From Paeniglutamicibacter quisquiliarum (GTDB lineage: Bacteria > Actinomycetota > Actinomycetes > Actinomycetales > Micrococcaceae), in assembly GCF_019084045.1 (NCBI RefSeq), contig NZ_JAHRED010000014.1, positions 1-64,000 of the forward strand: DNA of 64,000 nucleotides, read 5' to 3'. The notes beneath the pieces were generated by a model. The model was given only the letters and a program-made list of their open reading frames with translations. It had not been told where the DNA came from and did no database searches. A program made the position numbers and the translations under genes. Shown piece after piece: positions 37,379-44,893 of this stretch (the stretch's first letter is position 1; each line of letters starts with the position of its first letter).

Positions 37379-40300
37379 CTATCCGATGACGGTGATCGGC
37401 GGCTCCTTCGCCAGCTCCTCCTCGCGCGTGAGCTTCTTCATGCTGGAGGTCAGCGGGGAGCCGTCCTCGCGCTGCAGCGCGAAGACCGCGTCGATGGACG
37501 GCTCGCCCGCCAGCACCGGACCCTGCCCGTTAAGCACGACGGAGACCTCGGGCTTTTCCGGGGACAGCGTGTATTGCACCCCGCGCACGCTGAACGACAC
37601 CTCGTCCCCGCCCTCGGCCAGCTTCGCTGACAGCGACCCGGCCTCGAGGCGGAAGCGGACCGAGGATTCGTTGCGGCGCAGGTTGAACTCCAGCCCGTCC
37701 CATTCCTCCGGCAGCCGCGGGTCGAAGAGCCATTCCCCGGTGTCGTCGCGCAGCCCGGCAAAGCCATACACCAGCGCCGCCCACACCCCGCCGGTCGAGG
37801 CCACGTGCACGCCGTCCGCCGCGTTTCCGTGCAGGTTCTGCAAATCCACGTTCAGCGCATGCTCGAAGTACTTGTAGGCCAGGTCCTGGTAGCCGACCTC
37901 AGCGGCGAGGATCGCCTGCACCGTGGCCGAGAGCGTGGAGTCCCCGGTGGTCAGCGGGTCGTAGTAGTCGAAGTCGGCGCGTTTTTCCTCCGCGGTGAAG
38001 TCCGCGGAACGCAGCCAGAGGGCCAGCACCGTGTCCGCCTGCTTGAGCACCTGGAAGCGGTAGATCACCAGCGGGTGGTAGTGCAGCAGCAGCGGGCGGT
38101 TCTCCGGGCCGGTGCCGCGCATGTCCCACACCTCGCGGTTCAGGAAGCCGGCGTCCTGCGGGTGGATCCCCACCTTCTCGGAGAAGGGGATGTACATCGC
38201 CAGGGCCGCGTCCCTCCAGTCCCGGACCTCCCGCGGCCCGATGGACAGCTCCTCGAGGACGCGCGCGTGCTCCGCGGGGAACTCCTCGGCCAGGTAGCCC
38301 ATGAGGTTCACCGCGTAGTTCAGGTTGAAGCGCGCCATCACGTTGGTGAAGGTGTTGTCGTTGACCACCGCGGTGTACTCGTCGGGGCCGGTGACCCCGT
38401 GGATGTGGAAGCTGCGCCCGGTCTTGGTCTCGCGCCAGAACCCCAGCGAATTCCACATCCTGGCGGTTTCCACCACGATTTCCGCCCCGCCGCCCAGCAG
38501 CAGCCCGGTGTCCCCGCTGGCACCCACGTAGCGGGCCAGGGAATACACCACGTCCGCGTTGATGTGGTACTGCGCGGTGCCGGCCGGGTAGTAGGCGCTG
38601 GCCTCCTCGCCGTTGATGGTGCGCCACGGGAAGAGGATGCCGTGCTCGTTCAGCGTCGCCGCCCGGCGCCTGGCCGCCGGGATCATCGACACCCGGGCGC
38701 GCAGCGCATTGCGCGCCCACTGCGGGTTGGTATAGGTGAGGAACGGCAGCACGTAGATCTCGGTGTCCCAGAAGTAGTGCCCCGAGTACCCGGTGCCGGA
38801 GACCCCCTTGGCGGAGATCCCCAGCCCGTCGGCGCGTGCCGAGGCCTGCGCCAGGGCGTAGAGGTTCCAGCGGATCGCCCGCTGCAGCAGCGGGTGGGAA
38901 TGCACCCGCACATCCGAGTGCCCCCAGAACTCGGTGAGGAACTCGCGCTGGGCCCAGAACAGGGTGTCGGCGCCGCGCGGGACCAGGTGGTTCAGGGCGC
39001 GCACGCAGCGGCTGATCATTTCCTCGGTGTCGTGCCGCCGGGAGGAGTGGAAGGAGGCGAACTTGTCGATGTGCAGCGCCTCGTCCTTCTCCAGGTAGGC
39101 GGAGACGGTGTGCTCGACGCGCTCGGGGGTGACGGTGGATTCCTCGACGAAGTCGCGGGTCTCCCCGGCGATGCGGGTGACGTGCGAGATCGCGGCGGCC
39201 ACCGACATGTGCGAGCCGCGCACGTAGTAGCTCAGCGCGCAGATTCCGCCCTGCTCGTGGGTTCCGCCCGGGATCATCGACTCCTCGCCGCTGCCCTCGG
39301 ACTTGCGCGGATCGAAGGGCACCTCCCCGGCGTCGGCCTCGGCGGGGGTGGGCACGGGACGGGAACGCGACTGGCCGATTAGCGCCGATTGCACGAAGAC
39401 GTGGGCGGGGGCATCGAGCAGCCGCACGGTGACGCGGAACAGGGCCAGGTGGCGTTCGGAGAAGGAGACCATGGACCGGGTGCGCACCATGACGCGGTGG
39501 CCCTCGGCGGTGCGCCAGAGGGTGTCGGAAATCAGGGTCCCGTCCTTGAAGTCCAGCCGCAGCTCGTCCTTGAGGATCTCGGTGCGCCCGATCTCCAGGG
39601 CCTCGTCGTTGATGTAGACGCGCACGGTGCGGGCGTCCGGGGCCGCGATCATGGTCTGGCCTGCCTCGGCGAGCCCGAAGGCCGATTCGGCGTGCCGGAT
39701 CTTCCAGGTCTCGTGGAGCCCGTTGATGAACATCCCCTCGGTGCATTCACCGATGCCCAGCGAGTCCCCGCGCAGCCCGAGGAAGCCGTTGCCCAGGGAG
39801 AAGATCGTCTGTTCCACGCCCGGGTCGACGGGGCGCGGGTGGGACCGCGTATAGGACCACGTGTCCAACTCGAAGTCGTCGCGGGCCTGCTGGTTGACCA
39901 GGTCCTCTAGGTCGGCGACCACGATGTCGGCCCCGGCGGCCCGCAGCGCCTCTTCCGGCTGGTCCCGGGCCACGCCCACCACCAGCCCGAATTCCCCGGC
40001 GGCGGCCGCCTGGATCCCGGAGATCGCGTCCTCGATGACGACGCACTCGTTGACCGACCAGCCCAGGTCGCTGGCCGCGGCCAGGAAGGTGTCGGGGGCC
40101 GGCTTGCCCGGCAGGTTGCGCGCGGCTGCCTGCAGCCCGCCGATCACGACGGAAAATTCGCCGCGCAGCCCGGCGGCCTCCAGCACCTCCTCGGCGTTGC
40201 GCGAGGACGAGACGACTGCCACCTCAAGCCCCGCTTCCTGGAGCTGGCGCAGGTAGGACAGCGAGCCGGGGTAGGGCTTGATTCCCGTCTCGTGCAGGAT

Positions 40301-40633
40301 CGAGCGGAAGACCGTGTTCTTGCGGTTTCCCAGGGCGCACACGCTGGTGTTGCCTGGCGCATCCGAGGCGGAGCCCCACGGCAGCTCGATCCCGCGGTCG
40401 GCGAGCACCGCGGCGACCCCCTCGTAGCGGGGCCGGCCGTCGACCAGCGCAAAGTAGTCGTCCTCGGTATACGGCTTCCCGATCCCGACCTCGTCAAAGA
40501 ACCCGGCGAAAAGCTGGGCCCAGGCCTCCCGGTGGACCTCGGCGGTGGGGGTCAGCACCCCGTCCAGGTCAAAAAGCACGGCCTTGAAATCGCGGCGCCG
40601 GTAGGTGGCACCCGTGGGGAGGGCTTCACGCAT
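37379..40633 (-). CDS. Fusion of beta-phosphoglucomutase (HAD) and glycoside hydrolase family 65 phosphorylase
   Basis: 1084 aa from ATG 40633. Residues about 14-245 are a beta-phosphoglucomutase-type HAD domain: FDLDGVLT (21-28, nucleophile D22, acid/base D24), the cap with LGNRKN (101-106), SSSRNAEEV (142-150) and KPAPDTF (177-183). Residues about 255-1070 are a GH65 phosphorylase: NGFLGLRGD (282-290), SGHYFWDTEIYVLPFL (617-632), HGVTGPDEYTAVVNDN (745-760, catalytic acid E752). GH65 enzymes phosphorolyse maltose, trehalose, kojibiose or nigerose to glucose and beta-glucose-1-P; the attached mutase would turn this into glucose-6-P in one protein. The exact disaccharide is not predictable. 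It is divergent from an alpha-glucoside-type ABC importer. Separate adjacent genes (as in Mycobacterium Rv3400/Rv3401) are the better known form. Confidence 0.93.
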   Translation of the reverse strand: MREALPTGATYRRRDFKAVLFDLDGVLTPTAEVHREAWAQLFAGFFDEVGIGKPYTEDDYFALVDGRPRYEGVAAVLADRGIELPWGSASDAPGNTSVCALGNRKNTVFRSILHETGIKPYPGSLSYLRQLQEAGLEVAVVSSSRNAEEVLEAAGLRGEFSVVIGGLQAAARNLPGKPAPDTFLAAASDLGWSVNECVVIEDAISGIQAAAAGEFGLVVGVARDQPEEALRAAGADIVVADLEDLVNQQARDDFELDTWSYTRSHPRPVDPGVEQTIFSLGNGFLGLRGDSLGIGECTEGMFINGLHETWKIRHAESAFGLAEAGQTMIAAPDARTVRVYINDEALEIGRTEILKDELRLDFKDGTLISDTLWRTAEGHRVMVRTRSMVSFSERHLALFRVTVRLLDAPAHVFVQSALIGQSRSRPVPTPAEADAGEVPFDPRKSEGSGEESMIPGGTHEQGGICALSYYVRGSHMSVAAAISHVTRIAGETRDFVEESTVTPERVEHTVSAYLEKDEALHIDKFASFHSSRRHDTEEMISRCVRALNHLVPRGADTLFWAQREFLTEFWGHSDVRVHSHPLLQRAIRWNLYALAQASARADGLGISAKGVSGTGYSGHYFWDTEIYVLPFLTYTNPQWARNALRARVSMIPAARRRAATLNEHGILFPWRTINGEEASAYYPAGTAQYHINADVVYSLARYVGASGDTGLLLGGGAEIVVETARMWNSLGFWRETKTGRSFHIHGVTGPDEYTAVVNDNTFTNVMARFNLNYAVNLMGYLAEEFPAEHARVLEELSIGPREVRDWRDAALAMYIPFSEKVGIHPQDAGFLNREVWDMRGTGPENRPLLLHYHPLVIYRFQVLKQADTVLALWLRSADFTAEEKRADFDYYDPLTTGDSTLSATVQAILAAEVGYQDLAYKYFEHALNVDLQNLHGNAADGVHVASTGGVWAALVYGFAGLRDDTGEWLFDPRLPEEWDGLEFNLRRNESSVRFRLEAGSLSAKLAEGGDEVSFSVRGVQYTLSPEKPEVSVVLNGQGPVLAGEPSIDAVFALQREDGSPLTSSMKKLTREEELAKEPPITVIG

Positions 40634-40887
40634 GGTGTTGAATTCCCATCTCTGTCTCGCGGCGGCTCCCGGCCCACGGAACTTCGCGGGCGTTCGGGTG
40701 CGGAACCGCCTCAACGGATTTTCCCGCGGCCACGCATCGGGGGGAGCAAACGTGCGCCCCCGTGTCGCGCCGGCGGGCCCTGCACTGCCCAGCCTAGTCA
40801 CCGATCAATGCGCGCGTGAAGCACGCCGGGAAATTGGGACGTGTCGAACCGGCCGAACGGGCCGCGGCTTCCCCGCCACCACGGGGC

Positions 40888-40925
40888 GCGGCGGGCCCGC
40901 CGCGGCGGGCCCGCCGCGGCGGGCC
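40888..40925. repeat. Tandem repeat, 2.7 copies of a 14-bp unit built on the palindrome GGCGGGCCCGCC
   Basis: The unit GCGGCGGGCCCGCC occurs twice head to tail, then a 10-nt partial copy. Each full unit contains a perfect 12-bp palindrome, and the whole block can fold on itself. It lies 255 bp upstream of the GH65 fusion start and about 100 bp upstream of the importer promoter. Confidence 0.85.
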
Positions 40926-40987
40926 GTGCACGGCGCTTGGGCCGGACAAACCCGGCATCGCCGCCTTTTAGCCCAAAACTTCTAGTC

Positions 40988-41000
40988 AATTCGTAATTGT
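40988..41000. promoter_or_regulatory. Inverted repeat CAATT-CGT-AATTG, candidate operator
   Basis: A perfect 5-bp inverted repeat with 3-nt centre in an AT-rich patch, 27 bp upstream of the -35 box of the importer promoter. Position suggests an activator or repressor site. No matching regulator is encoded nearby. Confidence 0.35.
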
Positions 41001-41026
41001 TACGTAGGTTTTATGCCCCCAACCCT

Positions 41027-41055
41027 TGAAAACCACCCCCTGGCTCTATAAGATG
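41027..41055 (+). promoter_or_regulatory. Predicted sigma-70-type promoter of the ABC importer genes
   Basis: -35 TTGAAA (41027-41032), 17-nt spacer, -10 TAAGAT (41050-41055). An overlapping TATAAG (41048-41053) is an alternative -10. It predicts a start near 41062 and a leader of about 190 nt before the binding-protein gene. Confidence 0.6.
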
Positions 41056-41125
41056 AGCAGTAGAAGAGCCTCGAGACCTTCATGACTGCGGGGCGCTTCA
41101 CCTTCACGGGGGACTTCACGGTGTT

Positions 41126-41161
41126 CCTGCCGGGTCGGGACTTGCGTCCCCACCGGGCAGG
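41126..41161 (+). promoter_or_regulatory. Large hairpin in the 5' leader of the ABC importer mRNA
   Basis: Arms CCTGCCGGGTCGGGAC and GTCCCCACCGGGCAGG (16 nt, two mismatches) close on a TTGC loop. It lies in the middle of the predicted leader, about 90 nt before the start codon, and is not followed by a U-tract. It could stabilise the message or be a regulatory structure. Confidence 0.45.
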
Positions 41162-41254
41162 GTCCGCCGCGGAGCTCACGGCCGGTGGAACATGCCCTTC
41201 CCCCGTCCCATACGTAGCGGGAGGCGACTGCCACCCGACCGAGCAGGAGGAATG

Positions 41255-42592
41255 ATGAAAACATCACGACGGGGAAAGGCGTACGCCTCTCTCGCATCCG
41301 TGGGCGTCGCGGCCCTGGTTCTCACCGGCTGCGGCGGGGGCCCGGGCGCACCGGAAACCAGCCCGGCAGCCACGGGGGGAGCCACGGCGACCGGCAAGTC
41401 GGAGGTGACCTTGTACGGCACCATCGCCGACGCCGAGGCCAAGTTGCTGGAGAAGTCCTGGGCCGACTGGTCCAAGGAAAACAACATCAAGATCAAGTAC
41501 GAATCCTCGAAGGAATTCGAGACCCAGATCGCCGTGCGCGCCCAGGGCGGCAACGCCCCGGACCTGGCAATCTTCCCGCAGCCGGGCCTGCTGGGCGACC
41601 TGGCCACCCGCGGCTTCCTCAAGCCGGCGCCCGAGGGCGTCAAGGCGAACGTGGCCTCCGGCTGGTCCGAGGACTGGGCCAAGTACGGAACCGTCGACGG
41701 GACCCTCTACGGGGCGCCGATGATGGCCAGCGTCAAGGGCTGGGTCTGGTATTCCCCGGCCGAGTTCAAGGAGAAGGGCTACGCGGTCCCCACTACCTGG
41801 CAGGAACTGCTTGACCTGACCGCGCAGATTGAAAAGGACAAGGGCGAGCCGCCCTGGTGCGCCGGCTTCGGCTCGGGCGATGCCACCGGCTGGCCCGGCA
41901 CCGACTGGGTCGAGGACCTGGTGCTGCGGCAGTCCGGCAAGGACGTCTACGACCAGTGGGTTGCCAACGAGGTGAAATTCACCGATCCGCAGATCAAGTC
42001 CGCACTCGATGAGGTCGGAAAGATCCTGAAGAACCCGAAGTACGTCAACGCCGGCTACGGCGACATCTCCTCGATCAACGCCACCGCCTTCGGAGACGTG
42101 GCGGACGTGATGGTCAGCGGCGACTGCTCGCTGACCCACCAGGCCTCGTTCTTCAGCGGATTCATCACCGACGCCGGCGGCGAGGTTGGCCCGGATGCCG
42201 ATGTCTGGGGATTCCTCACCCCGTCCATCGACGGGTCGGGCAACGCCGTCACGGGCGGCGGCGAGATCATCGGCGCGTTCAGCGACGACCCGTCGGTGGT
42301 GAAGGTGCAGGAATACCTTTCCAGCCCCGAATGGGCCAACTCCCGGGTGAAGCTCGGCGGCGTGCTTTCGGCCAACAAGGGACTTGACCCGGCAAACGCC
42401 GCGGACCCGCTGCTTGAGGAAGCGGTGAAGATCCTGCAGGATCCGGCGACGACGTTCCGCTTTGACGCCTCCGACCTGATGCCCGGTTCCGTGGGCACCG
42501 GCACCTTCTTCAAGGGCATGGTCGACTGGATCAACGGCTCGGATTCCGGGACGGTGCTCGAGCAGGTCGAGAACGGCTGGCCCTCGAGCTAG
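41255..42592 (+). CDS. Sugar ABC transporter solute-binding lipoprotein (alpha-glucoside AglE-like)
   Basis: 445 aa from ATG 41255, with AGGAGG 4 nt upstream (ATG 41252 is too close). The signal peptide ends in lipobox LTGC with lipidated C26, followed by a Gly/Ala/Thr linker (27-48). The remainder is a family 1/cluster D extracellular solute-binding protein: LYGTIADAEAKLLEKSWADW (split 53-72) and GVLSANKGLDPANAADPLL match AglE/alpha-glucoside binders. Several Trp-rich stretches (WCAGFGSGDATGWPGTDWVEDL, about 206-227) suit sugar binding. It is the first gene of the importer operon; two strong hairpins follow. Confidence 0.9.
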   Translation: MKTSRRGKAYASLASVGVAALVLTGCGGGPGAPETSPAATGGATATGKSEVTLYGTIADAEAKLLEKSWADWSKENNIKIKYESSKEFETQIAVRAQGGNAPDLAIFPQPGLLGDLATRGFLKPAPEGVKANVASGWSEDWAKYGTVDGTLYGAPMMASVKGWVWYSPAEFKEKGYAVPTTWQELLDLTAQIEKDKGEPPWCAGFGSGDATGWPGTDWVEDLVLRQSGKDVYDQWVANEVKFTDPQIKSALDEVGKILKNPKYVNAGYGDISSINATAFGDVADVMVSGDCSLTHQASFFSGFITDAGGEVGPDADVWGFLTPSIDGSGNAVTGGGEIIGAFSDDPSVVKVQEYLSSPEWANSRVKLGGVLSANKGLDPANAADPLLEEAVKILQDPATTFRFDASDLMPGSVGTGTFFKGMVDWINGSDSGTVLEQVENGWPSS

Positions 42593-42602
42593 TCCGCACG
42601 CG

Positions 42603-42639
42603 GCCCGGTCCAGGCGGGTTAGTTCCGCCCGGACCGGGC
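42603..42639 (+). terminator. Hairpin 1 between binding-protein and permease genes
   Basis: GCCCGGTCCAGGCGG pairs with CCGCCCGGACCGGGC (15 nt, one mismatch), 7-nt loop, starting 11 bp after the binding-protein stop. Such hairpins commonly reduce read-through or protect the upstream message so that the binding protein outnumbers the permeases. Confidence 0.6.
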
Positions 42640-42670
42640 ACCGCCGCCACAAGCGTTTCCCGCCCCGCCT

Positions 42671-42715
42671 CCCGTGCCGGGCCCGCCGCCCGCTGCGGCA
42701 GCGGCCCGGCACGGG
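42671..42715 (+). terminator. Hairpin 2 between binding-protein and permease genes
   Basis: A 13-bp perfect stem CCCGTGCCGGGCC / GGCCCGGCACGGG with an inner CCGC/GCGG pairing in the loop. It ends 30 bp before the permease ATG. Confidence 0.6.
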
Positions 42716-42745
42716 GGACTTTCCGAAAGGCCGGCACCCGGCATC

Positions 42746-43879
42746 ATGACAATGTTCCTGCTATGGCTCAGCACCCTGCCCACGCTGGCGCAGATCCCCA
42801 TCGTCATCGGGGTGTTCCTGGCCGTGGTGGCGCTGCTGCTCTTCCTCATCGAGCTGGCGCCGCGACGCGGCCGCAAGTACACCATCATTCGGGCGGCGGC
42901 CTGCGTTGTGTTCCCGCTGGCGATGGTGGCGATCCTGGATTCCTACACTTGGGCGATCATCGCGGCAGGCTTCCTGGGCCTGTTGCTGTTCTGGTTCGAT
43001 CTTCGCTCGCGGCACGGGACCGGCTACGTTTTCGCCCTCTTCGGCTTCCTCTCCCCCGCGTTGATCCTGCTGGCGGCCGGGCTGGTCATCCCGACCATCC
43101 AGACCACCATCGCCTCGTTCATGAATTCCCGCGGCACCGAATTCGTGGGCCTGGAGAACTTCGCCTGGATCTTCACCCAGCCCTCGGGCGTGCGCACGGT
43201 GCTGAACACCGTGATGTGGGTGCTGATTGCCCCGGCGGTTTCCACCATCGCAGGACTGGCCTATGCGGTATTCATCGACAAGTCCCGCGGGGAGAAGTTC
43301 TTCAAGGTCCTGGTGTTCATGCCGATGGCGATCTCGTTCGTCGGTGCCTCGATCATCTGGCGCTTTATCTACACGGACCGCCCCGCCAACGCCGAACAGA
43401 TCGGCCTGCTGAACCAGCTGATTGTCTGGGCAGGAGGGGAACCGATCCGGTTCCTGCAGAACGAGCCGTTGAACACCGTGGCACTGATCGTCGTGCTGAT
43501 CTGGGTGCAGACCGGCTTCGCGATGGTGCTCCTCTCCGCGGCGATCAAGGCGGTGCCGATCGAGCAGCTGGAGGCCGCCGAGCTGGACGGAGCCAGCGCG
43601 TGGCAGCGCTTCGCGAACGTCACGCTGCCGGGCATCCGCTCCACGCTGGTGGTCGTGCTGACCACCATCTCGATCGCCTCGTTGAAGGTCTTCGACATCG
43701 TGCGCACCATGACCGCAGGTGCCAACGACACCTCGGTGATCGCCAACGAGATGTACACCCAGTTCCGCAACTTCGAGGCCGGGCGCTCCGCGGCGTTCGC
43801 CGTCATCCTCTTCGTGATGGTGATGCCCATCGTCATCTACAACGCCCGGCAGATCAAGATGCAAAGGGAGCTGCGCTGA
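42746..43879 (+). CDS. Sugar ABC transporter permease (AglF-like)
   Basis: 377 aa, about eight membrane helices. Two or three extra N-terminal helices (to about residue 85) precede the standard six-helix core. The ABC-permease EAA loop EAAELDGASAWQRFANVTLPG (split near 277-297) contacts the ATPase. FVGLENFAWIF and FMPMAISFVGASIIWRFIY are typical of the MalF/AglF group for alpha-glucosides. The stop overlaps the next start as TGATG. Confidence 0.9.
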   Translation: MTMFLLWLSTLPTLAQIPIVIGVFLAVVALLLFLIELAPRRGRKYTIIRAAACVVFPLAMVAILDSYTWAIIAAGFLGLLLFWFDLRSRHGTGYVFALFGFLSPALILLAAGLVIPTIQTTIASFMNSRGTEFVGLENFAWIFTQPSGVRTVLNTVMWVLIAPAVSTIAGLAYAVFIDKSRGEKFFKVLVFMPMAISFVGASIIWRFIYTDRPANAEQIGLLNQLIVWAGGEPIRFLQNEPLNTVALIVVLIWVQTGFAMVLLSAAIKAVPIEQLEAAELDGASAWQRFANVTLPGIRSTLVVVLTTISIASLKVFDIVRTMTAGANDTSVIANEMYTQFRNFEAGRSAAFAVILFVMVMPIVIYNARQIKMQRELR

Positions 43880-44832
43880 TGTCCACGCTTTCCAAGGCCA
43901 CGCCCCTGGCCCTCGACCCGGCCAACGGGTCCCCCCGCCGGCGCAAGACCGCCTCGCTGGCCAAGACCCGGCTGACCAACCGCTGGGCCACCCTCGCGGC
44001 GCTGGTCATTGCCGCGCTGTGGACCATCCCGACCATCGGCTTGCTGGTCTCCTCCTTCCGGCCGGCGCAACTGGTGCGCACCACGGGCTGGTGGACGATC
44101 TTTGAAAACCGGGGGTTCACCACCCAGAACTACACCGACGTCCTGCAGGCCGGCAACTCGCAGCTGACAATGGCCGGGTCGTTCCTCAACTCGATCGCGA
44201 TCACCCTGCCGGCCACGGTGATTCCGCTGGTGCTCGCCACCCTTGCCGCCTACGCGTTCGCCTGGATGCGCTTTCCCGGCAAGGACCTGATCTTCGTCCT
44301 GGTCTTTGCCCTGCAGATCGTGCCCATCCAGATGGCGCTGGTGCCGCTGCTGCGGCTCTTCGCCGCCGGTGAGCTCTTCGGTTTTCCCGTCATCGGGGCA
44401 TTCGGCCAGGCCGGCTACGCGCAGGTCTGGATCGCGCACACCATCTTCGCCCTGCCGCTGGCAATCTTCCTGCTGCACAACTTCATCGCCGAGATCCCCA
44501 ACGAGATCATCGAGGCGGCCCGGGTGGACGGTGCCAGCCACGGGCAGATCTTCTTCCGCATCGTGCTGCCGTTGACCGCCCCGGCCATCGCCGCGTTCTC
44601 CATCTTCCAGTTCCTCTGGGTCTGGAACGACCTGCTGGTCGCGTTGATCTTCGCCGACGGCCCGGTCGCCCCGATCACCAAGCTGCTGGCGGAGATCACC
44701 GGCACCCGCGGGCAGGATTGGCACCTGCTCACCGCCGGGGCCTTCCTGGCGATCATCGTCCCGCTGGCGGTCTTCTTCGCCCTGCAGCGCTACTTCGTCC
44801 GCGGGCTCCTGGCCGGTTCCGCCAAGGGCTAG
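43879..44832 (+). CDS. Sugar ABC transporter permease (AglG-like)
   Basis: 317 aa, six membrane helices after a basic N-terminal tail (SPRRRKTASLAKTR). The EAA loop is EAARVDGASHGQIFFRIVLP (about 212-231). LVFALQIVPIQMALVPLLRLF and QFLWVWNDLLVALIF match MalG/AglG permeases. It overlaps the AglF-like gene by one base. No ATP-binding subunit follows, so the importer must use an ATPase encoded elsewhere (MsiK-type sharing is known in actinobacteria). Confidence 0.9.
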   Translation: MSTLSKATPLALDPANGSPRRRKTASLAKTRLTNRWATLAALVIAALWTIPTIGLLVSSFRPAQLVRTTGWWTIFENRGFTTQNYTDVLQAGNSQLTMAGSFLNSIAITLPATVIPLVLATLAAYAFAWMRFPGKDLIFVLVFALQIVPIQMALVPLLRLFAAGELFGFPVIGAFGQAGYAQVWIAHTIFALPLAIFLLHNFIAEIPNEIIEAARVDGASHGQIFFRIVLPLTAPAIAAFSIFQFLWVWNDLLVALIFADGPVAPITKLLAEITGTRGQDWHLLTAGAFLAIIVPLAVFFALQRYFVRGLLAGSAKG

Positions 44833-44893
44833 GGGCGCCCGCAGCGGCCCCGGAAGCGGTCCTCACAGGAAAGCCGACGATTCACTGGCTAGG

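Larger units (their letters stand above)
40634..41254. other. 621-bp structured divergent intergenic region, no gene supported
   Basis: It separates the GH65 fusion from the ABC importer. It contains, left to right, the leader and promoter zone of the fusion gene, a 14-bp tandem palindromic repeat (40888-40925), an AT-rich patch with the inverted repeat CAATT CGT AATTG (40988-41000), a good sigma-70-type promoter (41027-41055) and a roughly 200-nt leader with a large hairpin (41126-41161). Open frames across it have no family features. No regulator gene lies inside or beside it. Confidence 0.7.

Noticed and set aside
40988-41000. CAATTCGTAATTG as a LacI-type maltose operator
   Set aside because: It does not have the CG-centred even-length form typical of LacI sites; kept only as a generic candidate operator.
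41046-41297. 83-codon minus-strand frame in the sugar intergenic region
   Set aside because: Overlaps the importer leader and the binding-protein start; composition unremarkable and no ribosome-binding site.
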